A stretch of DNA of 64,000 bases from Yinghuangia elevatio (lineage in GTDB: Bacteria > Actinomycetota > Actinomycetes > Streptomycetales > Streptomycetaceae): the NCBI RefSeq assembly GCF_040649515.1, contig NZ_JBEZFP010000002.1, positions 62,001 through 126,000 of the forward strand, written 5' to 3'. The notes under the pieces were generated by a model. The model was not told the DNA's origin. It worked only from the letters and a program-made list of their open reading frames with translations, and ran no database searches. Shown here in pieces: positions 8,590 through 17,363 of the stretch. A program made the translations under genes and the position numbers. Numbering within the stretch: the first letter of the stretch is position 1; every line of letters begins with the position of its first letter.

Positions 8590-11500
8590 GTTTCAGGGCT
8601 ATGTCTGCTGGGACATTGAGCGAGTCATCTCGACGATCCAGACTGAGGCGGTGGTGGCCTCGTCGGCAGTCTTCTTGGCCACACACACCCCCCTACAGAT
8701 CCATCGCGCCGAGATCGACGGAAGGTCATTCAGCAACACCGGCCAACTGGCCAGCGAGAAGGACGTCCTCAAGGATTTCCTCGGACGAAAAACGGCAACG
8801 GGGACCGTGCTGATGCCCATCGTCGGCGAGTCCGGATCTGGCAAGTCGCACCTGGTCCGCTGGGTGCGGGAGAACCTCCCTGTTACAGACAAACGAAAGG
8901 TGATCTACCTCGAGAAGTCGAAGACGAGCCTGCGGCACGTTATCGAGTCGCTTCTGGAGGGCGTCGATGACACGGAAATCTCCCAGATCCGATCGGATGT
9001 GCGGAGCGCCACCGGCAACGCTGATGCGTCGTCGCTGGCTCTGCGGCTCATCAACGAACTGGTGATAGCCCTCGCCGGGACTACCGCTGCCGCACTACCG
9101 CGGAGGCAGCGGCAACTTGCCGGGAAGAAGGGCCTCGCGCTGCTCTTGCAGGACCCGGTCCTGCAAGAACAGATGCTTGAGGAAGGCAAGTTCGTCCCAC
9201 GCTTCGCTGAACATATGATCAGCGACCGCGGCGCGGATGCCGAACGCCCTCCTCGTTTCACCGTTGACGACCTGCCGCTCAGCGTCGCCTCCACGACCCA
9301 GGACACTGCCGCTCCCACGAAGAGCATGCTGCGGCTGTTGTTGTCGAAGCCGGAGATGCGTGACGTCGCCGTGGAGATGCTCAACGAGTACTGGGAGAAG
9401 TCTGTCCAGGCCACCGCATCGCTCGGAGGCGGACGCGTTCTGGATGCCATGAAGAAGGTGCGGGAAATCTACGCGCGCCAGGGCCAGGAGATCGTCCTGC
9501 TGGTCGAGGACTTCGCCCTGATTCAAGGGGTCCAGCGCGACCTGCTGGACGCGATCACGGAAACTTCGCAGCGCGAAGGCCAGAGGGTCCTGGCGCCGAT
9601 GCGGACGCTTATGGCCATTACGAGCGGCTACTTCCACGATCTACCGGAAACGGCTCTAACCCGGATTGAGGCTTCCACAGGCGGCCATGTCTACAACTTG
9701 GATCTTGTCCTGGAGGGCCAGGACAGTACTGAAGCTTTCGCATCCTTCGCCGGTCGCTATCTCAACGCGGCACGCGTAGGACGCACGGAACTGGAGACGC
9801 ATGCCGGAGAACCGATGCCCAACCGATGCGAGGGGTGTCCGGTCAGGGTCAAATGCCACGACTCGTTCGGAAGTTCGGCTGAAGGGTACGGACTCTACCC
9901 ATTTAACCGATCCGCTCTGCGTCGGACCGTCCACGCCGTCGCCCCGGCCGGGCAACCGTATGCCTTCGTCCCACGGACCATCCTCAGTCGCGCTCTGATC
10001 CCAGTCCTCACCGAGTCCTGCGACACGATCTCAGAGGGAACCTTCCCCGACGAGCAGTTTCGACAGCGCTTCAAGAGCAATCGGGCCGCCAACGATCTGC
10101 CCCTCGCCAGCAGAGTCCGAGAACAGATCGATGAGATGGACCAGTCAGACGGCCCTCGCCGCGAAAGGTTGCTGGAGTTCTGGGCGGACAGCCCAACCGA
10201 TCTCGTCAACCTCGATCCCGGTATCGCAGAAGCGTTTTCGTTGCCCCATCTGCCCATTGACTCTGAGTACCCCCGGGACAGGGGGAAGACGTCCCCCCGT
10301 CAACCTGACGTAGAGGCTTCGCCTAAACCATCGCAGGTGCTACATGATCCGCGTTCTTTGCCGGCAAGCCTCCAAAAGCGCATAGATCTAGTGGAACGCT
10401 GGAGCGCTGGCGACGCCGGTTTGGCCACGGGGGAAGCCTCGACAGTGCGTTCCATGATTTCGCGAGCCGTTGTCAATCGCCAGGACTGGACACATCCCCC
10501 GACAAAACCAACCAGCGGTTCAGAAGCTGCGCAAGCAGGCTGGAACAACAAGGCCAACACGGTTTCCATCGAAGGAGCTGCCGCTGAGGCTCTGGCCCGA
10601 GGCGTATCGCCGATCATCTTCAAACGCACTCCGGCCAACGCGGAGTTCTTCAAAAGCTTGATCCTGTTGAGCGTAGACGCCGCTGACGGCGCACGTACCC
10701 AAGATGTCCTGCGATTGGCCCACCTGGCCGACCGCTATGCCCAAGTGCTCAGAGAGCGCATCACCGCCCACGCACAGATGAGCGACGACCATCTGGTGGC
10801 CGGTCTGCGAGTGTCGTTGATGGGCGCGGCCCTCGCCGGTCGGGCGCATCCCGGCATGTCGTTGCTGCAATTGCATGCTGCTGCCTTCGACCCTGGTGCG
10901 TCCTGGCAGCGCTCCGATGCCTCCTCCCGTACCGAGGCATGGCAAGCGAGTCTCGGCGCCCACGTGGCCAAACGCACCAATCTCGTGGAAACCTTGCGCG
11001 GAGCCCTAGGCGTGGGGCAGGGATCGGGCGCGGTTCAAGTCATTGATGCTGTCCGGGCACTGCCTCTGCTGCGTCGTGCCGCCGAACGCTGGGAGTTGGA
11101 TGGCATCGAACTACCGAAGTGGGCGCAGGATGCAGCAAGACCGCTGGCGGGATGGCGCGAACTAGTGCGCGCTCAGCATGTCCAGTTGGTTACTTTGCTT
11201 GAGGAGATACGGCAACGCTTCCCGCGCGGAGAGCGTTCGAGCGAAGTTCTGCCCCAGTTGGAAGCCTCGCTGCGGGTAGCGGCTGAGTTGGGTTTGGAAG
11301 GCGGCAGCAGAGTCCCGGAGATTCGGCAACTCATCGACCAGGTGCAGGACGCCGACTGGGCCAGCCTGACAGCCCTGGAAAGAGACCTGGCCAAGCTCAC
11401 CGCAGACCTTGAAGGGACTGCTGCGATGACGGCTGCGCTGCACGGCGTCGTGCCCCTAAGGGATCCCCACCTAGCCGACCTACATAGCTTGCTGCGCGCA

Positions 11501-11650
11501 GCCGATGCGTTCCTCAGCGATGCCCTTCAGGCGGCCGAAGACCGGGGTCAGACCGCCGCGAGCACTGCCAGCCAGCAAATGACATCCCTAATGGATGACT
11601 GGCAACAGGCAGCACGGTTGGCGTTGTCGGCTTCGGAGGACGAGACATGA
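8582..11650 (+). CDS. dpdH: DpdH, large P-loop ATPase of the Dpd system
   Basis: This 1022-residue protein carries a Walker A motif GESGSGKSH (about 82-90) and a plausible Walker B hydrophobic strand ending in acidic residues (IVLLVEDFA, near 305). A cysteine group, CEGCPVRVKC (around 416-425), may bind a metal. The architecture suggests a STAND or AAA-like DNA-associated ATPase. The start is ATG 8582, five bases after GGAGGG. An ATG three bases earlier is too close to that ribosome binding site. The gene overlaps dpdG by eight bases and ends in an ATGA overlap with dpdI, so translation is probably coupled. The identity rests on length, ATPase motif and conserved gene order. Confidence 0.82.
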   Translation: MPEFQGYVCWDIERVISTIQTEAVVASSAVFLATHTPLQIHRAEIDGRSFSNTGQLASEKDVLKDFLGRKTATGTVLMPIVGESGSGKSHLVRWVRENLPVTDKRKVIYLEKSKTSLRHVIESLLEGVDDTEISQIRSDVRSATGNADASSLALRLINELVIALAGTTAAALPRRQRQLAGKKGLALLLQDPVLQEQMLEEGKFVPRFAEHMISDRGADAERPPRFTVDDLPLSVASTTQDTAAPTKSMLRLLLSKPEMRDVAVEMLNEYWEKSVQATASLGGGRVLDAMKKVREIYARQGQEIVLLVEDFALIQGVQRDLLDAITETSQREGQRVLAPMRTLMAITSGYFHDLPETALTRIEASTGGHVYNLDLVLEGQDSTEAFASFAGRYLNAARVGRTELETHAGEPMPNRCEGCPVRVKCHDSFGSSAEGYGLYPFNRSALRRTVHAVAPAGQPYAFVPRTILSRALIPVLTESCDTISEGTFPDEQFRQRFKSNRAANDLPLASRVREQIDEMDQSDGPRRERLLEFWADSPTDLVNLDPGIAEAFSLPHLPIDSEYPRDRGKTSPRQPDVEASPKPSQVLHDPRSLPASLQKRIDLVERWSAGDAGLATGEASTVRSMISRAVVNRQDWTHPPTKPTSGSEAAQAGWNNKANTVSIEGAAAEALARGVSPIIFKRTPANAEFFKSLILLSVDAADGARTQDVLRLAHLADRYAQVLRERITAHAQMSDDHLVAGLRVSLMGAALAGRAHPGMSLLQLHAAAFDPGASWQRSDASSRTEAWQASLGAHVAKRTNLVETLRGALGVGQGSGAVQVIDAVRALPLLRRAAERWELDGIELPKWAQDAARPLAGWRELVRAQHVQLVTLLEEIRQRFPRGERSSEVLPQLEASLRVAAELGLEGGSRVPEIRQLIDQVQDADWASLTALERDLAKLTADLEGTAAMTAALHGVVPLRDPHLADLHSLLRAADAFLSDALQAAEDRGQTAASTASQQMTSLMDDWQQAARLALSASEDET

Positions 11651-12330
11651 GCACAGCCTCGGTTCTGGAAAAGGCCCGTGCGTTGCAGAACCAGGCGCGG
11701 CACATCGCCGAGGCGCAGAAGGACGCTGCTCAGCAAGAGCGGGTGGTACGCCGAATTGACGAGGTCCGAAGCGCGTTGGAGAAGGCCCGCGGACAACTGC
11801 GGACTGCTGTACTACTCAGGGAACGCACGGGACTGTCGGTGAACCTGGCTTCCTTGGCGGCGGCCTATGAGCGTTTCGAGAACAAATCGCGGGGCGGACT
11901 CCCGGCCGACCGCGTGTTCGCGGAGGCCCAGAAGGCGCTCGACGCCTGCGCCAAGGAGTTTGCCTCCACGATCCGCGACGCGTGGGCGGAGTGGGCTCGA
12001 ACCTGCGTCAGCGGTGTGTCATCCGTGCGTTTTGCGGCCCTGGCGCCGCCGGATCGCCGTGAGGCTGAGAACTCCCTGCGTACTCTGCGGGTGCTTGCTG
12101 AGCGGAAGACAGTCGACGGGACGACCATTCGCGCCTTTTGTGCCGATCACGCCAATGTGTTGCGCCTTCTGGAGCATGCGCCCAGCGAAGTGCCAACCGA
12201 GCTGGCCCAGTTGATTGAGCGGATCGACGGCGGCGGGCTGACCCTCTGCGATCTCAGCGATGATGACATTGCGTTGCTGCGCACTTACGATCAGGACGTT
12301 TGGATCTCTGTCACTCGGAAGGCGGACTGA
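11647..12330 (+). CDS. dpdI: DpdI, helical protein of the Dpd system
   Basis: This 227-residue protein is strongly helical and charged in its first 120 residues (pattern EKARALQNQARHIAEAQ, then EKARGQLRTAVLL), consistent with a coiled coil. No catalytic motif is evident. It starts with an ATGA overlap on dpdH and is followed after six bases by dpdJ. Size and location match DpdI, one of the genes needed for restriction in Salmonella Montevideo. The most I would infer is an adaptor or structural role between the ATPase DpdH and the helicase DpdJ. Confidence 0.78.
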   Translation: MSTASVLEKARALQNQARHIAEAQKDAAQQERVVRRIDEVRSALEKARGQLRTAVLLRERTGLSVNLASLAAAYERFENKSRGGLPADRVFAEAQKALDACAKEFASTIRDAWAEWARTCVSGVSSVRFAALAPPDRREAENSLRTLRVLAERKTVDGTTIRAFCADHANVLRLLEHAPSEVPTELAQLIERIDGGGLTLCDLSDDDIALLRTYDQDVWISVTRKAD

Positions 12331-12336
12331 CGGTAG

Positions 12337-15300
12337 GTGGCTTCGCAGACGGTTCCCAGCCGCGCCTTGCTCGGACGTGCATTGACAGCGCTCGAAGACC
12401 TTGAGCTGCCGCTGTTGTCCTGGGGGGTGACGGAGGGGGCCTTGGCACACGATGAGGTGCTACATGCACTGTGGAAACTTGCCGAGGACGACCCTGACGC
12501 CGCGAGGGTGGGGGCAGAGGGGCTGCTGGCAAGCCTGCAGCAGCGTCATTTGCTCTTCCGCTTGCCGGAGTCTGGTTCCCCCCGTTACCGCACGCGTCTG
12601 GCGGAAGGCATGCGGCTGACTGCCGCGCTGCGACAGTCGTTTGCCCCTCGGGGCCATCATCCTGGTCGGCCGCTTCCAGATCGGTGGTGGGAACAAGGCC
12701 GGCGTCTGGTGGCGGACTACCGCCTGCACGTGGCCGAACGGCGCTATCCCAAGCGGAACATCTCGGCGTCCGAGGCAATCGCAGAGATGGCTCAGGTGCC
12801 TGGATGGACCGACCTGCATGCCGAGGTGGCACGTAGTCAGATCGGTACCTACGCTCTGTCCCGCTTTCAGGTAGATGCCACCAAAGCAGTCTTGCTGGGT
12901 TTGCAGGCCGACGAGTCCCGAGGCGTCGTGGTCAGCGCGGGCACCGGTAGCGGCAAGACTCTGGCCTTCTACCTTCCTGACTTCGCGGCTCTGGTGCAGG
13001 ATCGCCGTTCCAATACGGTTCACACCCTCGCTCTTTACCCGCGGGTGGAACTGCTGCGCGATCAGTTGAGAGATGCCGTGGTGCAGAACCTCCGTTTGAA
13101 GGAACGGGGCTTGAGTGCGCCGCGCATCGGCGTGCTCTACGCCAGCACTCCATGGGATGGGGAAGATCTACTTAAGACGGCGGCCGGCAAGCGTAGGGGA
13201 ACGTCGTGGCAGGCGGCCGGCGACGGCTTCATCTGTCCCTACTTGGGGTGTCCGCGGTGCGATGGCGGGCAGTTGGCGTGGTCGCGTCGTGACATCGCGC
13301 GACAGCGAGAGGTGCTGCGTTGCACGCACTGCCGACAGGAACTGCCGCCGGCGATGCTGGCGCTGACGCGGCAGTCGCTGCGCGGCAACACGCCTAAATT
13401 GCTCTTCACAACTACTGAGATGCTCAACCGGGCCAGCTCCGGGTCCGCATTGGGTCGGTTGTTGGGCTGGGGGGCAGGGGCCGGGCCGCGCGTGGTGCTA
13501 CTGGATGAAGTACACACGCATTCCGGTGCCGCTGGGGCGCAGACCGCCTTCTTGCTGCGGCGGTGGCGCTACGCGCGCCGCGGACCCGTGACGTTTGTAG
13601 GGCTAAGCGCCACGCTTCGGCATGCCGACCAGTTCATGGCCCAGTTGACCGGGCTTAACACAGACAAGGTCGCGGTGATCGAGCCGCGGCCAGCCGACCT
13701 GGAGTTCGAGGGACGGGAGTACGCGCTAGCTCTGCGGGGCGACCCGGTCTCGGGCGTGAGTCTGCTGTCAGTGGCCATCCAGACTGCCATGTTGCAGGGC
13801 CGGATGCTCGATCACGATGTCCCTCTACAGAACTCTCTTCATGGCAGTCGGGGCTTCTTGTTTACGGATGACCTGGATGTAACAAACCGGTTGTATGACG
13901 ATTTGCGTGATGCCGAGGGTGGTCAGAAAGGCCGTCAGGGGCGGCGTAGAGACAACAAATCTGTTTTGGCGGCGCTGCGAAGTCCGGACCTGCCAGCACA
14001 GGATGCCCGTTACAGGGTGGGACAGTCGTGGAATCTCCCTGAGCGGATTGGACACCACCTCAGCGCCGATCTCACCCAGCGCCCACTGCTGATTGGCCGT
14101 ACCTCGTCTCAGGACGCCGGTGTCGATACACAAGCCAATCTCGTCGTGGCCACAGCATCGCTTGAGGTCGGCTTCAATGACCCTCGCGTTGGATTTGTGC
14201 TGCAGCACAAGGCTCCGCATGATGCCGCGTCTTTCCTTCAACGGCGTGGCCGGGCTGGGCGTGAGCGTGGCACACGACCAATGACGGTTGTCACCTTGTC
14301 CGACTTCGGCCGTGACCGGTTGGCTTATCAGGGCTATGACGCCCTGTTTTCCCCTGAGCTCACCGCTCGGAAACTGCCGTTGAGTAACCGCCATATCGTC
14401 AAGATTCAAGGCGCGCAGGCGCTCGTCGACTGGCTGGGGCTACGACTGCGCCAACGAGGCATCGCGGTGGATGCGCGCCAACTTCTTACTGGCCCAGCCG
14501 ATCCGAAGGAGGGTGAGAAGTTCGCCCTGGCACGAGGGCAGTTGTGCGCCGATCTGGCTGCTTTGCTGGACGGGGACGACCGCTTGCTGGCCGACCTCAC
14601 TGTTCACCTGCAACGGTCCTTGACGTTGAATGACGACGATGTGCTGGCGCTGCTGTGGGAACAGCCCAGGTCCGTGATGTTGGCTGTCGCGCCGACCATC
14701 TTGCGGCGCCTTTTGGTGGGTCGTGATGCCGTCCACAGCGATGCTGGCGCGGGCCCGTCCGCCTTCTTGCCAGAATTCATCACTCGTTCGCTTTTTGACC
14801 CGCTGAATCTACCAGAAGTCGAATTCGCGCTCCCCTTCTCCGCGGATGAAGAGGAAAGAATGCCGGTCGGTCGGGCGCTTGCTGAAGCGGTTCCCGGTCG
14901 CGTCAGCCACCGCTACGGATACCAAAGCGACCGTCATCGCACGTGGCTTGAGGTGCCGCCGGGCTCGGCAAACGTCAGCCTCGATCTGGCGAAGATTGTC
15001 GATCGTGAATTCCGGCAGGGCAGGTGGAACGCCGGTCGACGCGATGGGGGCACGCTGTTGGTTACGCGTCCACAGAGGATGGTCCTAGCCGCACCCCCCG
15101 ATGATGTAGCCAATCATTCCCAAGGGCGTCCACTGTGGGCCACCGAGTTCGTTCACAACTGGTGGGGCGGCCCGACAGAGGCCACTGTGCCGAATCTTTC
15201 GGCTTGGCAGGACCGCATTGTCGGGGTGGGGTTCGCGACGCATGCGACGGGCAGCCCCGTCGAAGTCCGCCGTATGACGTACGGCGCCGAGTGCGATATA

Positions 15301-16845
15301 GCACGTGGCACGCCGCCGACTCGAGAGCGGGTGACAGTCCGCTACGTGCTGGACGGTGAGGACGCTGCCCTGGGGTTTGCTTCCTCCGTCGATGCCCTGC
15401 GGGTACGGGTAGCCGCCCTGGATGTCACCGCGCCGCGCATCAAGAGCCACCTTGGATCCCGACAGTGGCGCACGAAGGCGTTCACTCGGCTCGTTGCGGA
15501 GGACGCGCGTATCAGCGCGCATGCCAATGTGTTCCAGCGGGGCTGGCTGGCGCTGGTCTACCTTGCGGCATTCGCTATGAAGGGACTACAGAACGAGAGC
15601 CCGGCGACGATCCACGCTGCATTGGCCGGGGGAGCGTGGCGCGATCACGTCATGCAGGTCATCCAGATGCTGTACCGGCAGGACCCAGCGACGACTGGCT
15701 CGCCAGCGGCAGGCGGTGGGGCTGCCGACAGAGTGACATCTGATTTGCTGGCGCTCAGCCGGCAGTCGGGTGTCGCACAGGCTATGGACGAAGCGGGCGC
15801 GCTGCTGTTCTCTGCCGATGTTGGTGAGGCCACCAGCGACCTCGCGCGTCGTGCCTACCTTGACACGTTGGCCGCAGCGATTCTCGAGGCAGTGTTGCGT
15901 ATCTGCCCTGACGCCCAAGACGGTGATGTGACCATCGATGTCGTACCCGGCAACGACGAGGACTTCGACACGATCTGGATCAGCGAGACGTCAGAAGGGG
16001 GCCTGGGCATCGTTGAGGCGTTGGCCTACCGCTACAGCGAAGACCCAACGCGCTTTTGGACATTGGTAACGGCTGCGTTGCGACCCAACGCCTATGAGTA
16101 CACCGATCGGCGACTGACCGATCTGCTGCGGCATGTCCTCGACGAGGAGCCTCAGGGGGATCTGGCCAAGGCTATGGCGCAGGTGCGGTCCGCTAAATCA
16201 GCGGGTACCGCCAGCGACGCGCTCCAGCAAGTCCGAACGGCATGGACAGCGTTGGACGGTTCCCCCCGACACGGTGACGTGGCGGCATTGGCAACACGTT
16301 TGCTGCGTCCGGGCTCTGACCAGACGACGGATGCTGCCGCATGGGCACTGATTCAGTCCTGGGATGATTTGGAAGAGACCACGGGCATTGAGGTGGATGC
16401 ACGGGTGGTGGCGTATGCGGCGGGCGCCGGCGTGTTGCAGCTGCCGCGGCCATTGACATCAGATCAGGCGTTCAGCATGTTGTGGCCACGGGGTGACCAG
16501 GCCCGTAACCATCACTTGGAGTCGTACCAGCCATATCGAGACAATGAACGCCCTGCTGTTCTGGATCGACTGCTCGTTGCAGCGATGCATGCGCGGGATG
16601 TCCCCAGGATCGACTGCACGGTAGGCGACTGGATTGAGCGGTACCAGAAACTGCTGGCGCAGCACCCGGAAGTGGACTTGGAACTTCCCTTGAACCAACC
16701 TGAACTGCTGCGTGCGGTAATGCTGCAGATACCGCTTGTTGAAGTGGACCGTGGCGTGTTGCGCGTGTTTGGAGAGATCGTTCAAATAAGCCGGGATCAC
16801 GAACATGCTTTGGTACGGGTGGTCATCAAGGAGTCGGAGCAGTGA
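12337..16845 (+). CDS. dpdJ: DpdJ, very large DEAD/DEAH-type helicase
   Basis: This 1502-residue superfamily 2 helicase has Walker A GTGSGKT (about 202-208) and a Walker B box of DEVH form in LLDEVHTHSG (near 388). It also has motif III SATLR (near 424) and a C-terminal lobe with QRRGRAGRERG (near 635). A four-cysteine zinc-ribbon-like insert lies between the first motifs: CPYLGCPRC and CTHC, about 302-332. The long C-terminal third resembles the domains that follow LHR/DUF1998-type helicases, including a stretch with ETSEGGLGIVEAL near 1215. It starts at GTG 12337 after GGTAGG and ends in a GTGA overlap with dpdK. In Salmonella, dpdJ is listed as possibly required for restriction. Confidence 0.85.
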   Translation: MASQTVPSRALLGRALTALEDLELPLLSWGVTEGALAHDEVLHALWKLAEDDPDAARVGAEGLLASLQQRHLLFRLPESGSPRYRTRLAEGMRLTAALRQSFAPRGHHPGRPLPDRWWEQGRRLVADYRLHVAERRYPKRNISASEAIAEMAQVPGWTDLHAEVARSQIGTYALSRFQVDATKAVLLGLQADESRGVVVSAGTGSGKTLAFYLPDFAALVQDRRSNTVHTLALYPRVELLRDQLRDAVVQNLRLKERGLSAPRIGVLYASTPWDGEDLLKTAAGKRRGTSWQAAGDGFICPYLGCPRCDGGQLAWSRRDIARQREVLRCTHCRQELPPAMLALTRQSLRGNTPKLLFTTTEMLNRASSGSALGRLLGWGAGAGPRVVLLDEVHTHSGAAGAQTAFLLRRWRYARRGPVTFVGLSATLRHADQFMAQLTGLNTDKVAVIEPRPADLEFEGREYALALRGDPVSGVSLLSVAIQTAMLQGRMLDHDVPLQNSLHGSRGFLFTDDLDVTNRLYDDLRDAEGGQKGRQGRRRDNKSVLAALRSPDLPAQDARYRVGQSWNLPERIGHHLSADLTQRPLLIGRTSSQDAGVDTQANLVVATASLEVGFNDPRVGFVLQHKAPHDAASFLQRRGRAGRERGTRPMTVVTLSDFGRDRLAYQGYDALFSPELTARKLPLSNRHIVKIQGAQALVDWLGLRLRQRGIAVDARQLLTGPADPKEGEKFALARGQLCADLAALLDGDDRLLADLTVHLQRSLTLNDDDVLALLWEQPRSVMLAVAPTILRRLLVGRDAVHSDAGAGPSAFLPEFITRSLFDPLNLPEVEFALPFSADEEERMPVGRALAEAVPGRVSHRYGYQSDRHRTWLEVPPGSANVSLDLAKIVDREFRQGRWNAGRRDGGTLLVTRPQRMVLAAPPDDVANHSQGRPLWATEFVHNWWGGPTEATVPNLSAWQDRIVGVGFATHATGSPVEVRRMTYGAECDIARGTPPTRERVTVRYVLDGEDAALGFASSVDALRVRVAALDVTAPRIKSHLGSRQWRTKAFTRLVAEDARISAHANVFQRGWLALVYLAAFAMKGLQNESPATIHAALAGGAWRDHVMQVIQMLYRQDPATTGSPAAGGGAADRVTSDLLALSRQSGVAQAMDEAGALLFSADVGEATSDLARRAYLDTLAAAILEAVLRICPDAQDGDVTIDVVPGNDEDFDTIWISETSEGGLGIVEALAYRYSEDPTRFWTLVTAALRPNAYEYTDRRLTDLLRHVLDEEPQGDLAKAMAQVRSAKSAGTASDALQQVRTAWTALDGSPRHGDVAALATRLLRPGSDQTTDAAAWALIQSWDDLEETTGIEVDARVVAYAAGAGVLQLPRPLTSDQAFSMLWPRGDQARNHHLESYQPYRDNERPAVLDRLLVAAMHARDVPRIDCTVGDWIERYQKLLAQHPEVDLELPLNQPELLRAVMLQIPLVEVDRGVLRVFGEIVQISRDHEHALVRVVIKESEQ

Positions 16846-17363
16846 CCATGGCCGGCCGGACATTGCGTACCAATGCACGCAGTGCATTGCGCGCGGACTC
16901 GCTGATCCGTACTGCGCTGTTGGCGCAACTGGTCGGCGGGCAGGGCGAGGTGTGGCTTGTGTCCGCGTGGATCAGTGACGTGGAATTGGTGGACAACTCT
17001 GATGGCTCCTTCGATCATGCGCTCGGTGAGGACCCGCCTGAGCGCTGCCGATTGTCTGACTTGCTGTTGCTGTTGGCCCAATCGGGCACGAAAGTGCGGG
17101 TGGTGACTCGATCGGCTGCGGCCAACGCGACGTTCGTGCAGCGGCTGCGATCGGGAGCGGACCCCGCCTGCGACTTGCGGGTGATCCAAGACAACGATGT
17201 CCATGAAAAGTGCCTGGTAGGTCCCGGATGGATCCTTCAGGGCTCGATGAACTTCACTCGCAACGGACTGGCTCGCAACAAGGAGCAGATCACATACACC
17301 ACTGATGAACGCAGCGCCGCCCAAGCGCTTGTGGAATTTCAGCATGAGTGGGGGCAGACGTGA
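16842..17363 (+). CDS. dpdK: DpdK, phospholipase D-like protein (candidate nuclease)
   Basis: This 173-residue protein has a single phospholipase D-type half site: VHEKCLVGPGW followed by GSMNFTRNG (about 124-146). The H-x-K and the downstream G-S-x-N-x-T are kept. The acidic residue that normally closes the HxKxxxxD motif is replaced by proline in this alignment by eye, a deviation worth noting. Single-HKD proteins of this size usually act as dimers, and several are nucleases (for example the BfiI and Nuc families). In the dpd cluster DpdK is the likeliest cutting activity and is required for restriction. It overlaps dpdJ at GTGA, and an alternative ATG start is at 16848. Confidence 0.83.
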   Translation: MTMAGRTLRTNARSALRADSLIRTALLAQLVGGQGEVWLVSAWISDVELVDNSDGSFDHALGEDPPERCRLSDLLLLLAQSGTKVRVVTRSAAANATFVQRLRSGADPACDLRVIQDNDVHEKCLVGPGWILQGSMNFTRNGLARNKEQITYTTDERSAAQALVEFQHEWGQT

